Below are positions 1 through 8,709 of a DNA stretch of 64,000 bases, in pieces. Location: NCBI RefSeq assembly GCF_000805455.1, contig NZ_JSUS01000064.1:310001-374000 (forward strand), given 5' to 3'. A program made the position numbers and the translations under genes. Numbering within the stretch: the first letter of the stretch is position 1; the number at the start of each line of letters is the position of its first letter. The notes below the pieces were generated by a model. That model ran no database searches. It was not told the DNA's origin and was given only the letters and a program-made list of their open reading frames with translations. The stretch comes from Acinetobacter sp. A47 (GTDB lineage Bacteria > Pseudomonadota > Gammaproteobacteria > Pseudomonadales > Moraxellaceae).

Positions 1-880
1 GCCGAATACCGGCGGTTTCATGGGCAAAGGTCAAGTTCTGGCGATGTTCCTCCAGACTTTCATTCATTTGGGTCAGATCGAAGGTACGTTCACGGACTTT
101 CTGTTCAAGCAGGTGATTATTGAATTGTAGCTGCGCCTCGATATCCTTGGACTTGTTAACTTCTCGTTGCAATTGCTGGCATAGTTCATCTGTCCACTGA
201 TTGTGCTGTTCGGCAACATCGATCAACTGCTTGTTTTTTTCCAGTACCAGTCCAAGCCGTTTATGAATCTTGTAGGTTGCATGTGCACACAGTACCGTTG
301 CAAAAAAAGAACAGTAATACGCCAAATAAAACAGGGTATGTTGATGATCCTGCTGTAATAGCTGGGAAATAAGTAATGGCGTAATACTTGGGATAAAAAA
401 TAAAAAGAAATAGCGGATATGTTGCGTTAAAAAGGTGAGTGCAATGATGTGAGAAGCATTTAGCAGCAATGCCGTCAGGGTTAAAACATGTGAAGCGAGC
501 AGTTGCGGAACATCGGTTTCCAAATAATGATTAATGATGACGGTATTGATCCCAACCAGCACACCGGTAAAAAAACAGATCAGCTGGAAAACGCGATGGG
601 TCCGGTGAGTATAGCGTGTGGAAGAATATCGCTTTAATAAAAAATGGCAGGTACCGGCAAACATCAACAGGATAAGTAGGGTTAAACTCATCCATTGGGT
701 AAAAATGTTGGATTCAAAGGAATAAAAAACACCAAAGAGTGCAAAATCTAACAGACAAATACAAAGCACGCTTATGACAAATAAGCGGACATGATTCGGA
801 TAACTGATTTGATCCGTATAGATAAACTGAGGCAAGCTTTTTTCCTGAACTCCTAACATATAAAGCATAATCCTTTTCAT
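1..880 (-). CDS. Membrane signalling protein, N-terminal part (C-terminus outside window)
   Basis: I translated this by hand from the reverse strand; the frame is open from an ATG at 880 to the window edge. The visible part (about 293 residues) has six hydrophobic segments in its first two thirds, then a charged coiled-coil stretch containing QKVRERTFDL, typical of the linker between a membrane sensor and a cytoplasmic output domain. Related proteins often continue into PAS and GGDEF/EAL or histidine-kinase domains, but none of that is visible, so the output type is a guess. In-frame ATGs at 868 and 859 are alternative starts, and no strong ribosome binding site decides between them. It runs in the same direction as metF and rsmE. 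Confidence 0.6.
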   Translation of the reverse strand, partial: MKRIMLYMLGVQEKSLPQFIYTDQISYPNHVRLFVISVLCICLLDFALFGVFYSFESNIFTQWMSLTLLILLMFAGTCHFLLKRYSSTRYTHRTHRVFQLICFFTGVLVGINTVIINHYLETDVPQLLASHVLTLTALLLNASHIIALTFLTQHIRYFFLFFIPSITPLLISQLLQQDHQHTLFYLAYYCSFFATVLCAHATYKIHKRLGLVLEKNKQLIDVAEQHNQWTDELCQQLQREVNKSKDIEAQLQFNNHLLEQKVRERTFDLTQMNESLEEHRQNLTFAHETAGIR

Positions 881-979
881 TTTTTATCTATGTTCACAGT
901 CTTTGTTTTTTTGTAAACACAGCCGAATTTTGTTTTTAAATTAACGTTGTACAAAATGGAAAGCAATGCAGACGCATGT

Positions 980-1696
980 TTAGGAGCTAAAGTGATAATT
1001 TAAAATCGACAAGGCGACCACCGGAGCAGTTTCAGTTCTTAAAATGCGCTCGCCGATACACCAGTTTTGAAAATGATGCTGATTGGCCGTGTTAATTTCT
1101 GCCTCGCTCAGGCCACCTTCCGGGCCGATCAATAAAGCCAGGTCAGGAGAGCAGTCAAGCAGTACATTTTGCTGGTCTTTGTTGGGAGCCAGCACGAAAC
1201 GCGCCGCAGGCAGTTCGGATTTGACCCAGTCTGCCAATGCAACCGGAGGGAGAATGACCGGGATGCGATTCATGCCACATTGTTCACAAGCAGCAATGGC
1301 GACTGATTGCCAGTGATCCAGCTTTTTTTGATCGCGGTCGTATTTTAAACGCATTTCGCAACGTTCACTGGTCAGCAGCTGAATGGTACTCACGCCAAGC
1401 TCGGTGGCTTTCTGGATGGCATAATCCATACGATCACCTTTACTCATGACCTGGCCTAAAATCACCTTGAATGGCGCTGTACGGTCTGCCGCTTCAAACT
1501 GGTCTACAGAAGCAAATGCTGTTTTTTTATTGATTTGTGTGAGAGTCACGACATATTCACCACCTTTTCCATTGAAAAAGATGGCTTGATCTTGCTCTTT
1601 TGCGCGAAGCACACGGACCCAGTGATGAAAAACCGATTCTGTTAATTCAATCGTATTGCCAGTTGTTAATTCGGTTTCGATATAAAAACGGTTCAT
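980..1696 (-). CDS. rsmE: 16S rRNA m3U1498 methyltransferase RsmE
   Basis: RsmE is a SPOUT-family enzyme that uses S-adenosylmethionine to methylate N3 of U1498 in 16S rRNA. The protein begins MNRFYIE, has an N-terminal PUA-like part, and carries the trefoil-knot SAM-binding signature LLIGPEGGLSEAEI followed by LRTETAPVVAL near the C-terminus. Length is 238 residues, usual for the family. The reading frame extends upstream to a TTG at 1717, but that would add only MYEHTPS; the ATG at 1696 fits family alignments better. It lies 22 bases downstream of metF on the same strand, so the two are probably cotranscribed. Confidence 0.93.
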   Translation of the reverse strand: MNRFYIETELTTGNTIELTESVFHHWVRVLRAKEQDQAIFFNGKGGEYVVTLTQINKKTAFASVDQFEAADRTAPFKVILGQVMSKGDRMDYAIQKATELGVSTIQLLTSERCEMRLKYDRDQKKLDHWQSVAIAACEQCGMNRIPVILPPVALADWVKSELPAARFVLAPNKDQQNVLLDCSPDLALLIGPEGGLSEAEINTANQHHFQNWCIGERILRTETAPVVALSILNYHFSS

Positions 1697-1718
1697 GCTT
1701 GGGGTGTGCTCGTACAAA

Positions 1719-2555
1719 TTAATTTAAACCCAGATCAACAACGAGTTGTCGAGTCGGTTCGGTTTGGTTCATGGAATAAAAATGCAGGGTTGGCGCACCA
1801 CCAGCGATTAAACGTTCACAAAGATTGACAATAACTTCGTGACCGAAAGCTTTGATGCTTTCGCTATCATCTCCATAAGCAGCCAGTTGCTTACGAATCC
1901 AGCGCGGAATTTCTGCACCTGTACCATCTGCAAAGCGGATCAGGTTACTTGCATTGGTGATGGGCATAATACCCGGTGCAACAGGAATATTCACGCCTGC
2001 TTTTGCAATCCGTTCGATAAAATAGAAATATGCGTCCGGATTGAAGAAAAATTGAGTAATACCGGCATTTGCGCCTGCATTGACTTTCTCTACAAAACGC
2101 TGAATATCCAGATCAAAGCTATCAGCTTGCGGATGCATTTCAGGATAGGCGGCAACTTCAATGTGGAAGTGATCGCCTGTGTGTTCACGGATAAAGCGCA
2201 CCAGATCCTGTGCATAAGGCAATTCGCCCAGGCCCACCTGACCTGACGGCAAGTCACCACGCAATGCAACAATACGGTCAATACCCTGAGATTTATATAA
2301 ATCCAGAAGTTCGGCAATACGGGCTTTATCGTCACCAATACAGGACAGGTGCGGTGCAACCGGCGTACCCTTGCCATTAAATTCATGAATGGCAGCTAAA
2401 GTGCGTTCACGTGTAGAGCCGCCTGCACCATAGGTAATTGAAAAAAACTCGGGGTTTAACTGTTGTAATTCTTGATGAACAACTTTTAGCTTTTCCGCAC
2501 CTGCATCGGTTTTTGGCGGGAAAAACTCAAAAGAAATAGGAACACGTTTTGTCAT
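1719..2555 (-). CDS. metF: 5,10-methylenetetrahydrofolate reductase
   Basis: MetF reduces 5,10-methylene-THF to 5-methyl-THF with an FAD cofactor, supplying the methyl group for methionine synthesis. The N-terminus has the family motif ISFEFFPPKT with the conserved Glu at residue 10, followed by TYGAGGSTRERT and the ALRGDLP region of the TIM barrel. Length is 278 residues against about 296 in E. coli. It lies 73 bases downstream of ahcY, and the riboswitch before ahcY would control both genes if they share a transcript. The pairing makes sense because both enzymes belong to the activated-methyl cycle. Confidence 0.95.
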   Translation of the reverse strand: MTKRVPISFEFFPPKTDAGAEKLKVVHQELQQLNPEFFSITYGAGGSTRERTLAAIHEFNGKGTPVAPHLSCIGDDKARIAELLDLYKSQGIDRIVALRGDLPSGQVGLGELPYAQDLVRFIREHTGDHFHIEVAAYPEMHPQADSFDLDIQRFVEKVNAGANAGITQFFFNPDAYFYFIERIAKAGVNIPVAPGIMPITNASNLIRFADGTGAEIPRWIRKQLAAYGDDSESIKAFGHEVIVNLCERLIAGGAPTLHFYSMNQTEPTRQLVVDLGLN

Positions 2556-2628
2556 TTCAAATCCTTTTTAAAATCGCCTGGAAAATTTAGAAAAAAGGGC
2601 AGTCCGTAAAACGTCTGCCCTGATTTTC

Positions 2629-4011
2629 TTAGTATTTATAAGCGTCAGATTTGAACGGGCCTTCTACAGGAACACCCAGATAATCTGCCTGTTCCTGGGT
2701 CAGTTGTGTTAACACACCACCAAAACCAACAACCATTGCTGCAGCAACTTCTTCATCCAGTTTCTTCGGAAGTACTTCAACACGTATAGCAGCCTGTTTT
2801 TGATCGGCTGGCAAGTCAGCAAACTTCTCGGCAAATAAATGCATCTGGCCTAAAACCTGATTGGCAAAAGAACCATCCATCACACGCGAAGGGTGACCTG
2901 TTGCATTACCAAGGTTAACCAGGCGACCTTCAGATAAAAGGATCAAATAGTTGTTTTCATCTTCTGAACGATAGACCTGATGTACTTGTGGCTTCACTTC
3001 AACCCATTTGTAACCACGCAGGTAAGCCGTATCGATTTCAGTATCAAAGTGACCGATGTTACATACCACCGCACCTGCTTTTAAGCTATCCAGCATGGCT
3101 GCATCACAGACGTGATAGTTACCAGTCGTTGTCACAACAAGGTCGGTATTGCCAAGTAGGTCGTGGTTAATGTCTTCTTTGTTGCCAGTTTGCACACCAT
3201 TTTTATATGGAGAAACAACTTCGTAGCCATCCATACATGCCTGCATTGCACAGATCGGGTCAACCTCAGTGACACGTACGATCATGCCTTCCTGACGTAA
3301 AGATTGTGCAGAACCTTTACCTACGTCACCATAACCGATGACAAGTGCACGGCGGCCAGAAAGTAACATGTCAGTCGCACGTTTGATGGCATCGTTTAAT
3401 GAATGACGGCAACCGTACTTGTTGTCATTTTTTGATTTGGTAATCGAGTCATTGACGTTGATTGCCGGAACTTTAAGGGTACCTTCTTTCCACATCTCTA
3501 ACAGACGTTGAACACCTGTTGTGGTTTCTTCGGTAATACCGTGAATACGTTCAAGCAGAGCAGGGTATTTTTCATGCACAAGTGCAGTCAGGTCACCGCC
3601 ATCATCCAGAATCATGTTGGCATCCCACGGCTGACCATTTACATTGATCTGCTGTTCGAGACACCACATATATTCTTCTTCTGTTTCACCTTTCCAGGCA
3701 AACACTGGAACACCGCTTGCAGCAATGGCAGCAGCAGCATGATCTTGGGTCGAGAAGATGTTACAAGAAGTCCAGCGTACTTCTGCACCAAGTTCAACCA
3801 GAGTTTCGATTAGCACGGCAGTCTGGATGGTCATGTGGATACAACCCAGAATCTTGGCACCAGCAAGCGGTTTAGCTGCTGAATAACGCTTACGCAAGCC
3901 GATCAAAGCTGGCATTTCTGCTTCAGCAAGTTTGATCTCTTTACGACCGTAGTCAGCAAGGGAAATATCGGCAACTTTATAATCTGTAAATGAAGCATTC
4001 ACCGCGTTCAT
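2629..4011 (-). CDS. ahcY: S-adenosylhomocysteinase
   Basis: AhcY hydrolyses S-adenosylhomocysteine to adenosine and homocysteine, removing the inhibitory by-product of methylation and feeding homocysteine back to methionine. The sequence has the NAD-dependent SAHase features: [20 protein letters not shown] in the active site, the Rossmann glycine motif [20 protein letters not shown], and the conserved C-terminal FKSDAYKY. Length is 460 residues, normal for proteobacterial enzymes. The start ATG at 4011 follows AGGAGATCCTG (minus strand), a clear ribosome binding site. The gene heads an ahcY-metF (possibly -rsmE) transcription unit behind a SAH riboswitch. Confidence 0.97.
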   Translation of the reverse strand: MNAVNASFTDYKVADISLADYGRKEIKLAEAEMPALIGLRKRYSAAKPLAGAKILGCIHMTIQTAVLIETLVELGAEVRWTSCNIFSTQDHAAAAIAASGVPVFAWKGETEEEYMWCLEQQINVNGQPWDANMILDDGGDLTALVHEKYPALLERIHGITEETTTGVQRLLEMWKEGTLKVPAINVNDSITKSKNDNKYGCRHSLNDAIKRATDMLLSGRRALVIGYGDVGKGSAQSLRQEGMIVRVTEVDPICAMQACMDGYEVVSPYKNGVQTGNKEDINHDLLGNTDLVVTTTGNYHVCDAAMLDSLKAGAVVCNIGHFDTEIDTAYLRGYKWVEVKPQVHQVYRSEDENNYLILLSEGRLVNLGNATGHPSRVMDGSFANQVLGQMHLFAEKFADLPADQKQAAIRVEVLPKKLDEEVAAAMVVGFGGVLTQLTQEQADYLGVPVEGPFKSDAYKY

Positions 4012-4049
4012 CAGGATCTCCTAGAAAAAAATAGTATGGATCATTCTGT

Positions 4050-4148
4050 CCGCGGATGCCGTTGTTGGTTAAAGCGAAGGTCTAACCGATCGTCGAGCCT
4101 GGCAAATTGATCTTTAGTGCCGATCAATCGTCGCAGCATCCCTCGACT
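4050..4148 (-). promoter_or_regulatory. SAH riboswitch in the ahcY leader
   Basis: The minus-strand leader matches the S-adenosylhomocysteine riboswitch. Stem P1 pairs GTCGAG (4147-4142) with CTCGAC (4097-4092). The conserved GGGATGCTGCGAC follows at 4142-4130. A hairpin pairs TTGATC-type arms at 4128-4122 and 4112-4106 (attgatc/gatcaat). The conserved CCAGGCTCGAC comes next, then a hairpin at 4087-4067 (ggttaa/ctaacc). Finally AACGGCATCC (4063-4054) can pair GCATCC back with GGATGC (4141-4136) as the pseudoknot. SAH riboswitches are known upstream of ahcY in beta- and gammaproteobacteria and turn expression on when SAH accumulates. The aptamer ends about 40 bases before the ahcY start. I matched it by eye, not with a covariance model. 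Confidence 0.9.
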
Positions 4149-4155
4149 GGGGCAT

Positions 4156-4184
4156 ATGATACTTTGAAATCGGTTTTGTTCCAA
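4156..4184 (-). promoter_or_regulatory. Sigma-70-type promoter of ahcY
   Basis: On the minus strand TTGGAA (-35, 4184-4179) is followed after exactly 17 bases by TATCAT (-10, 4161-4156). Transcription would start around 4148-4150, right at the first base of riboswitch stem P1, which supports both calls. Confidence 0.65.
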
Positions 4185-4464
4185 TAGGAACTGCTGACAT
4201 TTCACAGATAGTTGCAACATGATTCATTTTGGCTGACAGGTTTTTATCCATTCGCTGGCAGGTTTGACGTGATCAGATATTCTAAGGGTGAATAGTCACT
4301 GAAACTATAGCAGGCAATGTAACTATCGTTAGGATGCCCAAAGCATATTTAATTATTGCTCAGCTCTGGAGAGAAGCCGGGGAGAGCCTGAGATTTTATT
4401 TAACTGGAAAATGCAGCATTAAATCTGAATCTGGGGGAAAAGGAAGAGGAGATGTATAAATCAA
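4185..4464. other. Intergenic stretch, nothing recognised
   Basis: This is the rest of the 499-base gap between ahcY and the small gene ending at 4511. I found no coding frame of convincing length, no RNA gene and no clear repeat. Confidence 0.5.
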
Positions 4465-4488
4465 GGATTCCAAATCCCTTTGGAATCC
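4465..4488 (-). terminator. Perfect hairpin downstream of the 68-residue gene
   Basis: GGATTCCAAA (4465-4474) and TTTGGAATCC (4479-4488) form a perfect 10-bp stem with a 4-base loop, 22 bases after the stop codon at 4511. The following minus-strand bases (TTGATTTATAC) are only a weak T tract, so termination is likely but not certain. Confidence 0.5.
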
Positions 4489-4510
4489 ATATATTGAGGA
4501 AATTTTGTCA

Positions 4511-4717
4511 TTAGGCTTTTAAATGATCTTCGAATTCTTCACCTAACTGCATTGCTAAAGCGTTACCAGAAAGATCGCCAGTCACCAAACCATATTCTTT
4601 TTTAAAGCTAAAGGTAAACCCACGATTATCTGTCAGATTTTTAACGGAATATCCTAATTTTTCTAACCAAATACGGAATGCCAGTACGTTTTTTGCTTTA
4701 ACAACTCTGTTTTTCAT
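4511..4717 (-). CDS. Small conserved hypothetical protein (68 aa)
   Basis: The protein is not recognised. The start is the ATG at 4717, preceded by AAGGAGATCTGTC, a near-perfect ribosome binding site at good distance; the upstream in-frame extension has none. The product begins MKNRVVKAKNVLAF and is a soluble mixed alpha/beta protein with a basic N-terminal half and an acidic C-terminus (GEEFEDHLKA). It has no signal peptide or membrane segment. The strong start site argues it is real and well translated. It stands alone between a hairpin on its 3' side and the gloB terminator on its 5' side. Confidence 0.75.
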   Translation of the reverse strand: MKNRVVKAKNVLAFRIWLEKLGYSVKNLTDNRGFTFSFKKEYGLVTGDLSGNALAMQLGEEFEDHLKA

Positions 4718-4956
4718 GACAGATCTCCTTGTGAACATGTATTTATTAATAAGGGCCAGATAATTTTTTTTAAAGGGGCATTGCATAGAATTATTTTGCC
4801 ACATGTAAGTAATGTAAAATTAGCGTAATTTTTCTAGGTAGAATTTTATCTCATAATTTGGTATCTATTTGAATTTAAAAATTAAAATTTTTTGTTTTTC
4901 ACCTGTTTTAAAATTATTTTTTAAATAAATATTTCATGATAAATGTAAAAAATGAT

Positions 4957-4992
4957 TTCATTTTCTACCTTGAGAGAAAAGTAGAAAATGAA
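4957..4992 (-). terminator. Terminator of gloB
   Basis: CATTTTCTAC (4959-4968) and GTAGAAAATG (4981-4990) form a perfect 10-bp stem around a 12-base loop, starting 25 bases past the gloB stop. A minus-strand T-rich run (ATCATTTTTTAC) follows. Confidence 0.7.
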
Positions 4993-5014
4993 TTGTCCGG
5001 ATTTGAATCAATAA

Positions 5015-5746
5015 TTAAAACTGATCTTTCAGGCTGCGGATACGTGCGAAATCTTCGGCACTTTCGGTACGTAAAAACGGATTGGTCTCAAGTTCCAGCT
5101 CAATGGTACTGGGTAAGGTCATTTGTCCGGCAGCTCTTAATACCTTGACCTGTCGCATACGTTCTTGCAAGGCAACATTGTGAGGTTCTACCGTCAGGGC
5201 AAACTCGCCATTGGCCAAAGTATATTCATGCGTACAGTATACTTTGGTCTGGATCGGTAAAGCCGCAAGCCGGTTTAATGAGTGATACATCTGTTCGGGG
5301 GTACCTTCAAACAAGCGGCCGCATCCCATTGCAAATAAGGTATCACCGCTAAACAGACTGTCTAGTTCTTCAATAAAGTAAGTGATATGGCCTAAAGTGT
5401 GACCTGGGGTGGCAATAATTTCAATTTTCAGGTCATTAAAATAAAAATGATCGTTATTTTGTAATGGATTGGAGATTGAGGAAACCTTGCTCAGTTCATC
5501 GCGTGGTCCGTACACCAGAAGATTCTGGCTGGCCAGCAAGCCGGGTACACCGCCGGTATGGTCAGGATGCCAGTGTGTCAGCCAGACCTGCTTCAAGGTC
5601 AGTTGATGTGCTGCACAAAAATCTATAACCAGTTCAGCTTCGGTCGGATCAATTGCAACAGCTTCCTTGCGCTGCGTATCTTCCAATAACCAGATATAAT
5701 TTTTTAAGGCATTTTTTACGTCAATTGCATGAATCTTATAATGCAT
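5015..5746 (-). CDS. gloB: Hydroxyacylglutathione hydrolase (glyoxalase II)
   Basis: GloB hydrolyses S-D-lactoylglutathione to D-lactate and glutathione, the second step of methylglyoxal detoxification in the cytoplasm. It is a metallo-beta-lactamase-fold enzyme: the metal-binding motif THWHPDH is at residues 57-63, followed by GHTLGH, SGDTLFAMGCGRLFEGT and CTHEYTLANGEFA, all diagnostic for glyoxalase II rather than other family members. Length is 243 residues, close to the usual 250. A 16-bp palindrome lies 46 bases upstream of its start. Confidence 0.94.
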   Translation of the reverse strand: MHYKIHAIDVKNALKNYIWLLEDTQRKEAVAIDPTEAELVIDFCAAHQLTLKQVWLTHWHPDHTGGVPGLLASQNLLVYGPRDELSKVSSISNPLQNNDHFYFNDLKIEIIATPGHTLGHITYFIEELDSLFSGDTLFAMGCGRLFEGTPEQMYHSLNRLAALPIQTKVYCTHEYTLANGEFALTVEPHNVALQERMRQVKVLRAAGQMTLPSTIELELETNPFLRTESAEDFARIRSLKDQF

Positions 5747-6092
5747 AGCCGGGTCCTGAATCTTTGTAGCGTGTGGTTATAGCGATTGAAACATTAAATG
5801 TTTAATGCTTTTTTCTAGTTTAAGTGCAAATCAGGTGAAGTGCAAAAATGGGGCTGCTTCTATGGCAGGACTGACTATTTAGGGCAGATTCTGACGGTCA
5901 AATTCACCCGCCCTGTTTGTGGTTGACAACGGTGCCATTTTAAATAAACATTAAATAAAATTTTTATAAGTTAATGGTTTACATTCATCTTTACGGCTAT
6001 AAAAATACTTTATTAAAGCTAAATAATCTCTACGATTTGATTTAACAAGATAAAGCCGGGGAGTGTTAAATCATGATAACAGTAGGGGGCTT
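5747..6092. other. Divergent intergenic region of gloB and the 6093 gene
   Basis: This 346-base AT-rich gap separates two divergent genes and should hold both promoters. The only clear structure is the inverted repeat CATTAAA-TG-TTTAATG at 5792-5807, with perfect 7-bp arms, about 46 bases before the gloB start, a possible operator. No RNA gene or convincing small ORF was seen. Confidence 0.5.
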
Positions 6093-7079
6093 ATGTCTGA
6101 TTTAGTCGATCATGAAGTGGTCAGGATTTTTAAAACATATTTATCTCCGCTCTCTGCCAAGCTGACAGAAATGCTGAATGAGCACTTTAGCCATCAAACC
6201 GAGCGTCGGGGGTGTGGCTATACACAAGCGACCCGGGTAATTGCCGAATTTGTTTCACAGACCCGTGATCCGGTGGGCTTTCAGGACTTACGGATTTTTG
6301 AAGATTATGAAACCAGAGCCCTGAAGAATATTCTCAATCAATCAGCTTCCTATGGTCTGGCACTGGATACATGGCGCAACCTTGATCTCAATATCGAAGT
6401 GCGGCAATGTCTGATGCGTTTGAACCCTGACGAGACTTTTGCCCAGTATTTGCAGCAGGAAGTTGATTTTCAAGCCAGATTAAGAACGGTTTATCAATAT
6501 GCACAGCTGGAAGAAAGTGTCCTGATCTGCAAGTTACTTGCTGATATTATCCTGCCACAAACAGCCTCAGCCGCAGGGGTGATCGAATGTCGTGCCTTGC
6601 CAGAGAAACCCAAGGTTGGCTCTTGTCCTATGGCAGAAAAATTCTTTTTACGTATTGCCCATCACCGTCTATTAAGGCAGGGTGAAATCAATATATTTGT
6701 CGATGCCCAGAATCGACCGATTATGATGGAAAAACTGAATATGGGAGACAATCATTCCTGTATCAGTCTGGTGCCTTTAATGATGAATGGCGTGCGCTTG
6801 CCTGCAGGTAGCCTGTTTTCAGCGAACTATGCACTTGAGCAACTCAGCAAACATAAAAACAAGCAATATAAAGGCTATGTAATACCGGTTGCCGAGATGA
6901 ACGGTTTCTGGTTTTTACGCCTGACCACCTTGGCTGTATCTCCGGAAAATCGTGCCCGAGCCTTTGGTTACCACTTTAAACAGCAGGTCGATAACGGACT
7001 GTTCCGTCCAGACAGTACTGAATTAAGCCAGCTGATCGATATAGCCCAGGATCAAATTTATGTAGGGCATCCATGTTAA
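6093..7079 (+). CDS. Hypothetical protein, translationally coupled to a deacetylase-like enzyme
   Basis: I do not recognise this 328-residue protein. The start chosen is the ATG at 6093 (MSDLVDHEVV), which follows AGTAGGGGGCTT; a GTG at 6063 is in frame but lacks a good site. The product appears soluble, with no signal peptide and no long hydrophobic segment, and is helix-rich in its first half. It ends inside the next gene: the stop at 7077-7079 overlaps the deacetylase start in ATGTTAA. That 7-base overlap suggests coupled translation and a shared function, perhaps a substrate or partner of the hydrolase. This is inference only. Confidence 0.85.
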   Translation: MSDLVDHEVVRIFKTYLSPLSAKLTEMLNEHFSHQTERRGCGYTQATRVIAEFVSQTRDPVGFQDLRIFEDYETRALKNILNQSASYGLALDTWRNLDLNIEVRQCLMRLNPDETFAQYLQQEVDFQARLRTVYQYAQLEESVLICKLLADIILPQTASAAGVIECRALPEKPKVGSCPMAEKFFLRIAHHRLLRQGEINIFVDAQNRPIMMEKLNMGDNHSCISLVPLMMNGVRLPAGSLFSANYALEQLSKHKNKQYKGYVIPVAEMNGFWFLRLTTLAVSPENRARAFGYHFKQQVDNGLFRPDSTELSQLIDIAQDQIYVGHPC

Positions 7080-7939
7080 AAGCCTGTTATTCCCCACGCT
7101 ATTATGCCCAGACCCATACCAACAGTATGGAAAAACTGACCGCTGTTGCAGAGGTGCTGCGTGCCCGGAACATGGTTGAGTTGGTCGATCCCGGACTGAT
7201 TGATGCTGAAGTTTTAAGGAAATTGCATCACCCGCAATATGTGGATGCATTTTTGTCAGGTGAATCTGCCTTTGCAACCATTCAGGGATTCAAACCATGG
7301 AATGAACAGTTGCGGGATGCCATTCTATCTGTGCAGGCAGGGCAACTGTTAGGCGCGCAAATTGCCATGAAAGAAGGGATCGCTGCCAATATTGCCCAAG
7401 GCTTTCATCATGCCAGTTATGAGTCTGGTGCGGCCTATTGTACTTTTAATGGTCTGGCACTGGTGGCAAAGCAGTTTCCAGAAAAACGCATTTTCGTTCT
7501 GGATTGCGATCAGCATGGCGGTGACGGTACTGCAATCTTTAGCAATCGTTTGAGTAACCTGATCAATTTTGGAATTTTTGGAATCCGTTTTGGCTGTAGG
7601 GCTGGAGAACGTAGTTTGACCCGTTATATTCATCCGAAACAGGGCAATTTCGACTTATACCGCGAGGCAATCTTTGAAGCCTTTCAATATGCATCTCATC
7701 GGGACACAGACCTGATAATTTATCAGGCCGGGATGGACTGCCATCAGCATGATAAATATGGTTCAAAATGGTTGACCACCGAGTTGCTATTTGAACGTGA
7801 CCGGCTTGTTTTTGACATGGCCAAGAAAATGAAAATCCCGTTACTGTTTGTATTGGCAGGTGGATATCAGGCGCTGGAAGCATTGGTGCCCTTACATGTC
7901 AATACATTCAAGGCAGCCAATGCAATTTACTTTCCATAA
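7073..7939 (+). CDS. Histone-deacetylase-family hydrolase
   Basis: This 288-residue protein belongs to the class of arginase-fold zinc hydrolases that includes HDACs, acetoin-utilisation AcuC and acetylpolyamine amidohydrolases. The active-site elements are visible in order: the tandem histidines in GFHHAS, the zinc ligands in LDCDQHGGDGT (Asp-x-Asp-x-His type), the third Asp in YQAGMDCHQHD, and the catalytic-tyrosine motif LAGGYQ. It would remove acyl groups from an amine; the substrate cannot be told from sequence. It overlaps the preceding unknown gene by 7 bases and converges on the LysE exporter with a 6-base gap and no terminator between. Confidence 0.88.
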   Translation: MLKACYSPRYYAQTHTNSMEKLTAVAEVLRARNMVELVDPGLIDAEVLRKLHHPQYVDAFLSGESAFATIQGFKPWNEQLRDAILSVQAGQLLGAQIAMKEGIAANIAQGFHHASYESGAAYCTFNGLALVAKQFPEKRIFVLDCDQHGGDGTAIFSNRLSNLINFGIFGIRFGCRAGERSLTRYIHPKQGNFDLYREAIFEAFQYASHRDTDLIIYQAGMDCHQHDKYGSKWLTTELLFERDRLVFDMAKKMKIPLLFVLAGGYQALEALVPLHVNTFKAANAIYFP

Positions 7940-7945
7940 GTTCGG

Positions 7946-8572
7946 CTACTGTGACCCTATTGCCAGAAATAAGCCTAAAGAAATAAAGACTAAACCACCC
8001 AATAGGGACATATTTTTTTGTATGTTGCTGGATTTATTGAATTTGTTCATGACAAAACTGGCCAGAAAAACACAAACAAGATCTGCAGAAATAAAGATCG
8101 TATTTACAATTAAACCTAAAACTATAAATTGCAACCACATTGGAAAATGAACATTCATCGTGATGAATTGCGGTAAAAATGCGAGATAAAAAATCGCAGT
8201 TTTAGGATTTAACACTTCGACCAAAATACTTTGTTTAAATGTTTTTTCAGCTGTCTGTTTGAGGGTATCAGGTGTATCAGGTTTTGGATTACTTTTTATA
8301 AGTTTAATCCCTAACCAAATCAACCAGCAGGCGCCGATCAGTTTAATCGTGGTATATAAAAATGGAAATAGATGAAATAGGGTCGTAAGTCCGGCTGCGG
8401 TGGCGATGATATGAACGCATCCTCCTATAAACAGGCCTAAAATAGCCATTAAACCTGATTGCCGGCCCTTTGCTATGGTCTGTGCAGCGGTATATAGCAT
8501 TGCTGGCCCTGGAATATAGGCAAAAATAAAGGTGGTAATCAAAAAAGTACTTAATATTGCAAACGATGCCAT
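7946..8572 (-). CDS. LysE/RhtB-family amino acid exporter
   Basis: This is a small inner-membrane exporter of the LysE superfamily, which pumps out amino acids such as lysine, threonine or homoserine. It is 208 residues long with about six hydrophobic segments. The N-terminal FAYIPGPAMLYT is the family signature around the first membrane helix, and the LNPKTAIFYLAFLPQF motif follows the cytoplasmic loop. The substrate cannot be inferred. It is transcribed alone, divided from the metNI unit by that operon's terminator. Confidence 0.9.
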   Translation of the reverse strand: MASFAILSTFLITTFIFAYIPGPAMLYTAAQTIAKGRQSGLMAILGLFIGGCVHIIATAAGLTTLFHLFPFLYTTIKLIGACWLIWLGIKLIKSNPKPDTPDTLKQTAEKTFKQSILVEVLNPKTAIFYLAFLPQFITMNVHFPMWLQFIVLGLIVNTIFISADLVCVFLASFVMNKFNKSSNIQKNMSLLGGLVFISLGLFLAIGSQ

Positions 8573-8656
8573 GTTGTTCTCATGAATGAATTATTTTACT
8601 GTTATTTGAATAGTTTCTTATTTTAGATTATTTGGTTGTTTTTTGAGTATAAAATT

Positions 8657-8690
8657 AAAGGAATATACTGACTGAGCAATATATTCCTTA
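8657..8690 (-). terminator. Terminator of the metNI unit
   Basis: AAGGAATATA (8658-8667) pairs perfectly with TATATTCCTT (8680-8689) around a 12-base loop. The minus-strand continuation is TTTAATTTTA. It lies about 20 bases past the metI stop. Confidence 0.65.
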
Positions 8691-8709
8691 ATTATGCATC
8701 CAGTGAAAA

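Noticed and set aside
4936..5148. 70-codon plus-strand frame across the gloB terminator
   Set aside because: It runs into gloB in antisense and lacks a ribosome binding site.
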